Shown here one piece after another: positions 1-5,740 of a stretch of DNA of 8,986 bases. Both the position numbers and the translations under genes were made by a program. A model generated the notes under the pieces. That model made no database searches and was not told the origin of the DNA. It saw only the letters and a list, made by a program, of their open reading frames with translations. Source of the stretch: MGOM01 sp035455265 (lineage in GTDB: Bacteria > Chloroflexota > Anaerolineae > Anaerolineales > E44-bin32); NCBI GenBank assembly GCA_035455265.1, contig DATIFK010000105.1:1-8986 (forward strand), read 5' to 3'. The number at the start of each line of letters is the position of its first letter. Position 1 is the first letter of the stretch.

Positions 1-1520
1 ACGTCTCCGATAGGCGTCAATTCAAGCGCTTTCTGGGCATACGCGGCTGCATCGGAGACACGACCCTGGCTTTGAGCGTTGTAGGCGCGCGCAAAGGCGA
101 TCCGGGCGGGAAGGGCAGGTAACTGATCCTTCTCAACCACGATGATGTCATCGGACGAACGTCGGAGCCCCTGTTCGGCATCCCGCAAGCTGGCCTCGCT
201 GGCCTGGACGTTGCCGGTGTCCATGTAGGCCAGGCCCATCTGTGTGCATAGAACGGGGCGAGCGCGGATCGCACTCGGCGGGAGCTGGTTCACCCACCTC
301 AGCCAGGCCCCCATCTGAAACGTCGTGTTCATGGCCTGCCAGGCCGACTCCGCCAACCGCGCGGCCCGGTCAACCTCGCCGCCCGCAAGGGCATGCTGAA
401 ATGCTTCCGCGAGTCCTCCATTCGCTTCGAGCCACTCACTGGCATGGATGTGAAGGCGCGCAACGGCCTCCGGCGGGTCCTGGTGCAGGAGCCGCTGGCG
501 CAGCAGGTCGCGGAAAAGATGATGATAGCGATACCAGCGGCGCTCCTGATCCAGCGGGACGACGAACAGGTTGGCACGTTCGAGATGTTCCAGGGTCTGC
601 TGCGCGGCGATGCGTGGATGGAGCAGGACGGCCTCGCACAGTGGACCGCACATGCGGTCAAGGATGGATGTCTGCAGAAGAAACGTCTGGAGGTTCACGG
701 GCTGCTTGTGGAGGACTTCTTCGAGCAGGTAGTCCAACACATAGTGATGGCTGCCGGTGAAAGCGGGGATCATCCCGCCTGGGTCTGGAAGGCCTTGCAT
801 GGAGAGTGCGGCGAGTTGCAGACCGACGATCCAGCCTTCCGTCCGAGTCTCCAAGGCCAGAACATCGTCGGTCGAGAGGCGCAATCCCATCGCCTGTGTT
901 AGATACTCGGCCGCTTCCGTGTCGGTGAATCGAAGGTCCTTGACGCGCAATTCGGTCAATTGGTCGCGGGCGCGCAGCCGCGCCAGGGGAAGGTCTGGGT
1001 CGTCTCGAGTGGCGATGACCAGATGCATTTGCGGCGGTAGCCGTTCGATCAGAAACGCGAGGGCGTGGCTGACGTCCGGCGAGTCAACCAGGTGATAGTC
1101 ATCCAGGACCAGAACAAAGGGATCCGGAATGGAGGCGATCTCGTTGAGAAGGGGGGCAAGCAGCGATCTTCCCGACGGCGGTTGGGGAGATTGAAGCGCA
1201 CGAAGGGCCTCCGCTCCAAGTGTCGCGGCGAGCCCGTCGCCTCCGCTCAGGGCAAGCGTCTGCAGGGCGGCGATGAAATGGGACCAGAAACGCGCGGGGT
1301 CGCCATCCTCCTCGTCGAGCGAAAGCCAGGCCGCTGGTCGCTCACAACGGGCGATCCATTCGCTGGCGAGGGTGGTCTTTCCGAAGCCGGCAGGGGCAGA
1401 GATGAGGGTCATCTTGTGGGACAGACCCTCCTTCAGGCGATCCATCAGACGGGAACGGACGACAAGGTTGCTCCGAGGTGGGGGGACGTAGAGCTTGGTC
1501 GCCAGAATGGGAGCGGTCAC
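1..1520 (-). CDS. LAL/MalT-type LuxR-family transcriptional regulator, N-terminal part (3' end outside window)
   Basis: This is a large ATP-dependent signal-sensing regulator of the LAL (MalT-like) family. Read from GTG at 1520 leftward, the frame stays open for 506 residues to the window edge. It begins with the family's typical N-terminus (TAPILATKLYVPPPR). A Walker A site (APAGFGKTT) lies at about residues 42-50, a Walker B strand with DDYH at about 137-143, the family motif ATRDDPDLPLARLRAR at about 170-185, and TEGWIVGLQLAALS at about 227-240. From about residue 350 it becomes helical TPR-like sequence. Full-length members are about 850-950 residues with a C-terminal LuxR helix-turn-helix, so roughly 350-450 residues including the DNA-binding domain should lie beyond the left edge. 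The GTG start fits the family N-terminus, although no Shine-Dalgarno sequence precedes it. The ligand and targets cannot be told from sequence. Confidence 0.93.
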   Translation of the reverse strand, partial: MTAPILATKLYVPPPRSNLVVRSRLMDRLKEGLSHKMTLISAPAGFGKTTLASEWIARCERPAAWLSLDEEDGDPARFWSHFIAALQTLALSGGDGLAATLGAEALRALQSPQPPSGRSLLAPLLNEIASIPDPFVLVLDDYHLVDSPDVSHALAFLIERLPPQMHLVIATRDDPDLPLARLRARDQLTELRVKDLRFTDTEAAEYLTQAMGLRLSTDDVLALETRTEGWIVGLQLAALSMQGLPDPGGMIPAFTGSHHYVLDYLLEEVLHKQPVNLQTFLLQTSILDRMCGPLCEAVLLHPRIAAQQTLEHLERANLFVVPLDQERRWYRYHHLFRDLLRQRLLHQDPPEAVARLHIHASEWLEANGGLAEAFQHALAGGEVDRAARLAESAWQAMNTTFQMGAWLRWVNQLPPSAIRARPVLCTQMGLAYMDTGNVQASEASLRDAEQGLRRSSDDIIVVEKDQLPALPARIAFARAYNAQSQGRVSDAAAYAQKALELTPIGD

Positions 1521-1526
1521 GGCCCA

Positions 1527-1555
1527 ATTGTAGAACGCGCCACCCAAGGATCCAA
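1527..1555 (-). promoter_or_regulatory. Putative sigma70-type promoter of the LAL regulator, possibly leaderless
   Basis: On the minus strand, TTGGAT (1555-1550) is followed after exactly 17 bases by TACAAT (1532-1527), which matches five of six positions of the -10 consensus. A transcript starting seven bases downstream would begin at or next to the GTG start at 1520. That would explain the absence of a ribosome binding site. The -35 matches only three of six positions, so this is a proposal from sequence alone. Confidence 0.45.
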
Positions 1556-1719
1556 GATCGGGAGAAGATCTAAGGGTATCGAAATGAATCCTGGGAGAAC
1601 ACCAGAAACTCCCACCGCTCGGCTGGACCCTGGAGAGTATCTTGGATTCGTCCCGGCGAAGCCGGTTTGATCGACCCCATCGGGAGTCGAGATCGTGAAC
1701 CGCGGTTGGATGCGGTCAA

Positions 1720-1738
1720 CCGCGCGTACCACGCGCGG
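1720..1738. repeat. Perfect 8-bp inverted repeat with 3-base loop
   Basis: CCGCGCGT (1720-1727), ACC, ACGCGCGG (1731-1738) form a perfect GC-rich hairpin. No T-run follows on either strand, so it is not a standard intrinsic terminator. It lies about 200 bases upstream of the LAL regulator start and could be an operator-like palindrome or just a structured spacer. Confidence 0.5.
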
Positions 1739-1750
1739 CAGGCCCTAGGG

Positions 1751-1790
1751 CGCATTGTCTGGTATTGCCGGGCGTTGCCTGGCGTTGCCT
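1751..1790. repeat. Four-copy degenerate 10-bp tandem repeat
   Basis: Four consecutive decamers read CGCATTGTCT, GGTATTGCCG, GGCGTTGCCT and GGCGTTGCCT. The last two are identical and the first two keep the central TTG. The period of about one helical turn puts every copy on the same DNA face. The array lies about 230 bp upstream of the LAL regulator start and about 230 bp downstream of the tRNA-Cys 3' end. Confidence 0.6.
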
Positions 1791-1859
1791 GGGCTAAGCC
1801 GGGAGTCCAAGACCCTTAACCGTCTTTGATTCCCATGCCCCTTGCACGGAATCGTAGAA

Positions 1860-1902
1860 GGCGTATAAGGTTCTCCCTCCTTTCCGGAGACCCTTACGCG
1901 CC
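1860..1902. repeat. Imperfect 17-bp hairpin between 10-base direct repeats
   Basis: Bases 1860-1876 can pair with 1886-1902 around a 9-base loop (1877-1885). The stem has 14 Watson-Crick pairs, one G-T wobble and two mismatches. It is flanked by two copies of ATGCCCCTTG at 1835-1844 and 1911-1920. On the minus strand it follows tRNA-Cys and could act as a transcript end or processing structure, but only a poor T-rich stretch (TTCTACGATT) follows. No protein gene overlaps it. Confidence 0.55.
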
Positions 1903-1925
1903 CTCTAACGATGCCCCTTGTTCAG

Positions 1926-1944
1926 GAGGCGACGGTCGGATTTG
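1926..1944 (-). repeat. Duplicate of the tRNA-Cys 3' end (T-arm to discriminator)
   Basis: These 19 bases match 2019-2037, the 3' end of tRNA-Cys, at 18 positions; the mismatch is at 1937 versus 2030. The match covers the end of the T-loop, the 3' strand of the T-stem, the 3' acceptor strand, the discriminator base and one flanking base. The rest of the tRNA is absent, so this is a fragment. Such copies are usual at attachment sites of elements that integrate into tRNA genes, but no integrase or cargo lies in the 74 bases between the copies. Confidence 0.7.
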
Positions 1945-2019
1945 CCCCTCGGCTGCGCCTCGGGACAACCCTGCCAGCCATGGTGCGAATCGAGCGATCG
2001 TGTCTCGCTTGCGAAGTAG

Positions 2020-2091
2020 AGGCGACGGTGGGATTTGAACCCACGTATGAGGGTTTTGCAGACCCTTGCCTTACCACTTGGCGACGTCGCC
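2020..2091 (-). tRNA. tRNA-Cys (anticodon GCA)
   Basis: The 72-nt cloverleaf has a 7-bp acceptor stem (GGCGACG with CGTCGCC), a D-arm of GCC/GGC, and an anticodon stem AGGGT/ACCCT around loop CTGCAAA with GCA at 2059-2057. The T-arm is GTGGG TTCAAAT CCCAC. The discriminator is U, as expected for tRNA-Cys. CCA is not encoded (CTA follows), so a CCA-adding enzyme is needed. It lies 101 bases downstream of tRNA-Gly on the same strand and is probably cotranscribed with it. Confidence 0.97.
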
Positions 2092-2101
2092 GCGAAAAGC
2101 C

Positions 2102-2185
2102 CAGTTGCCAGTCCCCCGTCGCCAGTTTCCAGTTTCTCCGTCGGAGCGGGTCGACTGGGAACTGGGAACTGGTCACTGGCAACTG
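2102..2185. repeat. Long inverted/heptad repeat between the two tRNA genes
   Basis: CAGTTGCCAGT (2102-2112) is a perfect inverted repeat of ACTGGCAACTG (2175-2185). Inside these ends, CCAGTTTCCAGTTT (2122-2135) opposes three ACTGG units with a 7-base period (2154-2172). The stretch is built from heptads of the type CCAGTTN and can fold into a long stem within the tRNA precursor. It fills almost the whole spacer between tRNA-Gly and tRNA-Cys. No coding function is visible. Confidence 0.7.
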
Positions 2186-2192
2186 TGCGGAG

Positions 2193-2264
<72 letters not shown>

Positions 2265-2274
2265 AACGCCCCAG

Positions 2275-2303
2275 AGGATACCTGGAACCCCTGCCCCCGT
2301 CAA
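2275..2303 (-). promoter_or_regulatory. Promoter of the tRNA-Gly/tRNA-Cys pair
   Basis: On the minus strand TTGACG (2303-2298) is separated by exactly 17 bases from TATCCT (2280-2275). Transcription would start about seven bases later, just before the mature 5' end of tRNA-Gly at 2264. A match this good, placed this close to a tRNA, makes the assignment strong. Confidence 0.8.
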
Positions 2304-2351
2304 GCGACCGGCTCCAAGTCCCCGCCGGCCCCCCCCAACTCGGAATGTCCG

Positions 2352-2380
2352 TTGGCCCCAGGTCGAAGAACGTGTATAGT
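2352..2380 (+). promoter_or_regulatory. Putative promoter of the plus-strand lipoprotein/methyltransferase gene run
   Basis: TTGGCC (2352-2357), a 17-base spacer and TATAGT (2375-2380) resemble a sigma70-type promoter, with four and five matches of six. The predicted start near 2387 gives a 5' leader of about 50 bases before ATG 2439. It is divergent from the tRNA promoter, with 48 bp between the two -35 elements. A run of eight C (2329-2336) lies between them. Confidence 0.5.
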
Positions 2381-2425
2381 TGACGCTCGCCCCCGGAAAC
2401 CGGCGGGCAGGGCCGACTGGCCGAC

Positions 2426-2433
2426 AAAGGAGA
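2426..2433 (+). promoter_or_regulatory. Ribosome binding site fixing the 2439 start
   Basis: AAAGGAGA ends five bases before ATG 2439. This decides against the long upstream extension of the frame, which would translate through both tRNA genes, and against the internal ATG at 2457. Confidence 0.8.
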
Positions 2434-2438
2434 CCCCG

Positions 2439-3095
2439 ATGACTGGATCGCGGAGAATGTGGTGGTTGCCTACTCTACTGGTTGTCCTCGCGCTGGCTTG
2501 TTCGCTCTCGCCCGCCTCTCGCCCGAGCGGCGGCTCGGCCTCGGGCGACGTCATCTTCCAGGATGACTTTTCCAGCTCCTCCAGCGGATGGGATACCGTC
2601 CGCACCGACGAGGGCATGACCGACTACGAGGACGGTGCCTACCGCATCGTCGTTTCCAAGGCGCAGTCGGACTACTGGGCCAACCCCGGCCTCGACCTGA
2701 CCGATGTGCGCGTTGAGGTCGACGCCACCAAGGGCGGCGGCCCCGACGACAACGACTTCGGGATAATCTGCCGCTACCAGGACACCAAGAACTTCTACGC
2801 CTTCTTCATCTCCAGTGATGGCTTCTACGCCATCGCCAAGATCGTCGACGGCGAATACACCCTGCTGGGGCTCGACTCGATGGCGGAGTCGGACAAGATC
2901 AACCAGGGCGGCGCCACCAACTCGGTTCGGGCCGATTGCGTCGGGAGCAAACTGACCCTGTACGTCAACGGCGACCAGCTCTATTCGGTCGACGACAGCA
3001 CCTACGCCTCGGGTGACGTGGGCCTGATCGCCGGCACGTTCGACACCGCCGGCACGGACATGCGCTTCGACAACTTCGCCGTCTATAAGCCCTGA
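2439..3095 (+). CDS. Secreted lipoprotein with a ConA-like (LamG/GH16/DUF1080-type) beta-sandwich domain
   Basis: The 218-residue protein starts at ATG 2439 behind a clear ribosome binding site. Residues 1-20 are a lipoprotein signal peptide (RR, then a hydrophobic stretch) ending in the lipobox LALAC with Cys21. A Ser/Gly-rich linker follows to about residue 36. The rest has the pattern of a concanavalin-A-like lectin/glucanase fold: an opening QDDFSS..SGW, alternating strands, NFYAFFISSDGFY at about 118-130, LTLYVNG at about 172-178, GDVGLIAGTFD at about 192-202, and the closing FDNFAVY. This arrangement is common in carbohydrate-binding or sugar-hydrolase-associated surface proteins. No catalytic residues can be assigned. 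Cys111 and Cys167 could form a disulfide after export. It is the first gene of the plus-strand run, 29 bases ahead of the small membrane protein. Sugar binding is an inference from the fold. Confidence 0.85.
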   Translation: MTGSRRMWWLPTLLVVLALACSLSPASRPSGGSASGDVIFQDDFSSSSSGWDTVRTDEGMTDYEDGAYRIVVSKAQSDYWANPGLDLTDVRVEVDATKGGGPDDNDFGIICRYQDTKNFYAFFISSDGFYAIAKIVDGEYTLLGLDSMAESDKINQGGATNSVRADCVGSKLTLYVNGDQLYSVDDSTYASGDVGLIAGTFDTAGTDMRFDNFAVYKP

Positions 3096-3124
3096 TCTCG
3101 AGGGCCAACGGCGGGCAGGGAGCG

Positions 3125-3496
3125 TTGGGCGCCGTCGATCGACTGGGGCCGCGGCTCTCACCCGTGGCCGGATGCGGCCTCAGCCTGGCCCTGGCGCTGG
3201 CGTTGGCCTGCCTGCTCTCGAGCATCTTGACCCTCGGCCTGCGAGGCGAGATCGTGCTTCGGCGCGGGGTCGTCGGAGAGAGCCGCGTCTGGCTGATCCG
3301 AGGCGAAACGGAAGAGGGCCTGGGTTTCTCGTGGGTACGCGACGTCGACTCGGCGCGGCAGGGCGTTCGCTGCGAGTCGTCCCGGATCGTGTTTCTCCTC
3401 TGGAAATCGCAGGCCGACTTTCCGCCGGTCGAGGTGTGCGAGTGCTATCGCCTGGGGCCGGAGGGAGCGACGGATGAAGGCACCTGCCCGCCCTAG
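3125..3496 (+). CDS. Small one-pass membrane protein of unknown function
   Basis: The frame gives 123 residues from TTG 3125 and one clear hydrophobic segment at about residues 18-38 (rich in L and A), followed by an extracytoplasmic or cytoplasmic tail of about 85 residues. The tail has GESRVWLIRGE, GLGFSW, a lone Cys in RCESS, then FLLWKS, CECY near the end and a final CPP. The spaced cysteines suggest a folded, perhaps disulfide-bonded or metal-binding, domain. I do not recognise the family. The start is uncertain: GGGAG lies only two bases before TTG 3125, and GTG 3164 would still keep the membrane segment. Its end overlaps the methyltransferase start by 23 bases, and it follows the lipoprotein by 29 bases, which supports a real cotranscribed gene. 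Confidence 0.6.
   Translation: MGAVDRLGPRLSPVAGCGLSLALALALACLLSSILTLGLRGEIVLRRGVVGESRVWLIRGETEEGLGFSWVRDVDSARQGVRCESSRIVFLLWKSQADFPPVEVCECYRLGPEGATDEGTCPP
3461..3467 (+). promoter_or_regulatory. Ribosome binding site of the methyltransferase inside the preceding gene
   Basis: GAGGGAG ends six bases before ATG 3474 and lies within the last codons of the small membrane protein gene. It fixes the methyltransferase start and suggests coupled translation of the two genes. Confidence 0.7.
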
Positions 3497-4595
3497 GACG
3501 GCGCGACCGGACGGGGACCGCGCGGGCCCGGCCTTGCCGCTCGATCGGATCCTCGCCGGAGACTGTCTCCAGGTTCTGCCCACGCTGCCCGAGAAGAGCG
3601 TCGACCTCGTTTTCGCCGACCCGCCCTACTTCCTTCAGCTGGCCCAAGACTTGTGGCGGCCCAACATGACGCGCGTCCAGGGTGTCGAGGATGCCTGGGA
3701 CCGCTTCGACGGCTTCGCCGACTACGACACCTTCACCCACGCCTGGCTGAGCGCCTGCCGGCGAATCCTCAAAGACGACGGGGCCGTGTGGGTCATCGGG
3801 ACGTACCACAACATCTTCCGCGTCGGCCGCATCCTGCAGGACCTCGGCTACTGGATCCTGAACGACGTCGTTTGGGTCAAGACCAATCCGATGCCGAACT
3901 TCCGCGGCGTGCGCTTCACCAACGCCCATGAGACTCTCATCTGGGCGGCGCGGGCGAAACGAAGCCGCTACACCTTCAACTACCGGGCGATGAAGTCCAT
4001 CAACGAAGGCCTGCAGATGCGCAGCGATTGGCGGCTGCCGATCTGCAACGGCCGGGAGCGTCTCAAGGAGAATGGGGTCAAGGCGCATGCGACTCAGAAG
4101 CCCGAGGCCCTGCTCACCCGGATCCTGCTGGCCACCACCCGACCCGGAGATGTCGTCCTGGATCCGTTCTTCGGCACGGGGACGACCGGTGTGGCTGCCA
4201 AACGGTTGGGACGCCATTGGATTGGAATCGAACGCCAACAGAGCTATGTTCGCCTGGCGCACCGTCGCATCGCCGCCGTCCGCGCCGAAGACGCGCCCCA
4301 CGCGGACAACCCGGAGGCACGCCCCCCGGCGCCGCGGGTCCCCTTCCAGCAACTGGTCGAAGCCGGGGTCGTTCGCCCCGGGCAGCGTCTCTACTTTCGC
4401 GGGAACCGTAAGCAGCCTGCCCGCGTGCGGGCCGACGGGCGCGTCGCTCGCGGCCGAGACGTCGGTTCCATCCACCAGCTGGCCCGGGCCCTCGCCGGCG
4501 CGCCATGCAACGGTTGGGACCACTGGTACTTCGCCGACGCCAGCGGAGACTTGCACCGGATCGACGAGTTGAGGCAATCCTTTCGCAAGTCGTGA
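3474..4595 (+). CDS. CcrM/HinfI-type (beta-class) adenine-N6 DNA methyltransferase
   Basis: This 373-residue protein transfers a methyl group from AdoMet to adenine in DNA. The order of motifs is that of the beta class: catalytic DPPY at residues 49-52 comes first, a target-recognition stretch follows, and the AdoMet-binding motif VLDPFFGTGTTG (228-239) comes after HATQKP (205-210). Its C-terminal domain, from about residue 289 (FQQLVEAGVVRPGQ, VRADGRV, GSIHQLARALAG, CNGWDHWYF, IDELR), resembles the DNA-binding tail of CcrM. Length and layout match CcrM (about 358 residues), which methylates GANTC. That specificity is an inference here. No restriction enzyme lies nearby, so it looks like an orphan, possibly regulatory, methyltransferase. 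It overlaps the small membrane protein upstream, and its TGA stop is shared with a possible GTG start of the nucleoside hydrolase. Confidence 0.95.
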   Translation: MKAPARPRTARPDGDRAGPALPLDRILAGDCLQVLPTLPEKSVDLVFADPPYFLQLAQDLWRPNMTRVQGVEDAWDRFDGFADYDTFTHAWLSACRRILKDDGAVWVIGTYHNIFRVGRILQDLGYWILNDVVWVKTNPMPNFRGVRFTNAHETLIWAARAKRSRYTFNYRAMKSINEGLQMRSDWRLPICNGRERLKENGVKAHATQKPEALLTRILLATTRPGDVVLDPFFGTGTTGVAAKRLGRHWIGIERQQSYVRLAHRRIAAVRAEDAPHADNPEARPPAPRVPFQQLVEAGVVRPGQRLYFRGNRKQPARVRADGRVARGRDVGSIHQLARALAGAPCNGWDHWYFADASGDLHRIDELRQSFRKS

Positions 4596-5683
4596 TCTTG
4601 CCGCGCACGCCAAGGTTGCTCGTGAGAACCGCTGGCCGACTCCTCGCACTGGCGGCGTTGCTCGCCCCTCTTCAAGGATGCAGCCTTCTTGGCGGCGCAC
4701 CCACGGCGCCAACCGTCGCGCCGACGCCACGTGCCGCCCCTGCAATTCCATTGCCCGTGAGCTTCGACGACGATGGCAGCCCGGATGGGACGACGGCTCT
4801 GCTCTTTCTTCTGAGTGACCCAGACGTCCACCTCGTTTCGGCTTCGATTTCCTATGGAGAGGCCTACCCCGACGTCTATATCCAGCACATCGGTCGACTG
4901 CTCGATGACTTCGGCTTCACCGATATCCCGCTGGGCGCGGGCCCGGCGGCACCGGTGGCCGGCAACAACACCTTCCCGGAGTTCATGCGGGAGGGCGCCA
5001 ACGACTTCTGGGGTCTACCTCTTCCGAACGCCGAGAGGTCCTATCCCGTTCAGGAGGTAGCTTCCCTCCTGGTTTCGGTGGCGAACGCTTCGGATCAACC
5101 CGTAACCATCTTCGCGAGCGGTCCGCTCACGAATCTGGCCCTGGCCCTTCGCAAGGATCCTTCCGTCCGCCAGCGACTCGCAGCCGTCTATATCATGGGA
5201 GGCGCGGTCTACGTTCCAGGGAACCTGCAAGACCTGGCACCGGACAGCCCGAACACGGCCGCCGAGTGGAACATCTACGCCGACCCCGTGGCCGCGCAGG
5301 AGGTCTTCGACTCCGGCGTCGACCTGTACCTGGTCCCTCTCGACGCCACCAACCAGGTGGAGATCACCCGCCGGGACACCGCCGCCTGGCGGTCCGGAGG
5401 CGAGATTGCCGATTTCGCCGCGGATCTGTATCAGGGCCTGATGGACTCGTGGGGGACAAAGTGTGCGGCCGTTTGGGACGTCATGACCGCCGCGATTCTG
5501 ACCGATCCGGGACTGTGCCGCTTCGAGGCGCTGCACCTGGACGTCGTCACCGACGACGGGAGCGAGTCCGGGAGGACCGTGGTTCGCACAGGCGAGACTC
5601 CCAACGTGAACGTGTGCCTGGACCCGGATGTCGGCGGCATTGTGCAGGCGCTGACGGACGTATTCTCGAGCCAGGGCCCTTGA
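4592..5683 (+). CDS. Lipoprotein of the inosine/uridine-preferring nucleoside hydrolase superfamily
   Basis: The enzyme family cleaves the N-glycosidic bond of nucleosides to ribose and base; this one is exported and lipid-anchored. From GTG 4592 the product is 363 residues. An Arg-rich, hydrophobic signal ends in lipobox LQGC (Cys30), and a Pro/Ala/Thr linker runs to about residue 55. The core shows FDDDGSPDG (58-66), where the family has DxDxGxDD, then GPLTNLALAL (177-186), MGGAVYVPGN (202-211), EWNIYADP (225-232) and WDVMTAAILTDP (295-306). The second Asp of the N-terminal Ca-binding pair is Gly, and the His before the conserved Asp near residue 296 is Trp, so chemistry or substrate may differ. 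GTG 4592 overlaps the methyltransferase stop (GTGA). GTG 4622, with AAGG six bases upstream and a 19-residue signal, is an equally possible start. It is the last gene of the run. Confidence 0.88.
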   Translation: MILPRTPRLLVRTAGRLLALAALLAPLQGCSLLGGAPTAPTVAPTPRAAPAIPLPVSFDDDGSPDGTTALLFLLSDPDVHLVSASISYGEAYPDVYIQHIGRLLDDFGFTDIPLGAGPAAPVAGNNTFPEFMREGANDFWGLPLPNAERSYPVQEVASLLVSVANASDQPVTIFASGPLTNLALALRKDPSVRQRLAAVYIMGGAVYVPGNLQDLAPDSPNTAAEWNIYADPVAAQEVFDSGVDLYLVPLDATNQVEITRRDTAAWRSGGEIADFAADLYQGLMDSWGTKCAAVWDVMTAAILTDPGLCRFEALHLDVVTDDGSESGRTVVRTGETPNVNVCLDPDVGGIVQALTDVFSSQGP

Positions 5684-5740
5684 CGACCGTTGGAGTCGCC
5701 CTCGAGCATGAAGCCGGCGGGAAGCCGACTCTCTCGCAGC

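Larger units (their letters stand above)
1521..2019. other. Gene-free spacer rich in repeats and hairpins
   Basis: No frame here has both a credible start and recognisable protein features. The short open frames are low-complexity and cross the tRNA genes or the start of the regulator. The stretch contains the regulator promoter, a perfect 8-bp hairpin at 1720-1738, a small CCGGC/GCCGG stem at 1653-1665, a 10-bp tandem repeat at 1751-1790, a 17-bp imperfect hairpin at 1860-1902 between two 10-base direct repeats, and a copy of the tRNA-Cys 3' end at 1926-1944. Seven GANTC sites fall in these 499 bases. Confidence 0.6.

Noticed and set aside
1065..1670. 201-codon open frame on the plus strand
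   Set aside because: It is antisense to the Walker A/B region of the LAL regulator and consists of low-complexity Gly/Arg sequence.
1720..1738. Perfect hairpin as a terminator for the tRNA transcript
   Set aside because: No T-tract follows on either strand. A TTGACC next to it on the minus strand lacks a usable -10 at the right spacing, so it is not a clear promoter either.
1751..2185. CRISPR-like array
   Set aside because: The decamer and heptad repeats are adjacent or overlapping with no unique spacers of 30-40 bases, and no cas gene is present.
3474..4595. Restriction-modification system
   Set aside because: Only a methyltransferase is present. Neighbouring genes are lipoproteins and a small membrane protein, with no nuclease motif seen.
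3180..4751. 523-codon open frame on the minus strand
   Set aside because: It is antisense to the small membrane protein and methyltransferase genes, low-complexity in Arg, Ala, Gly and Pro, and shows no recognisable domain or ribosome binding site. High GC makes such shadow frames common.
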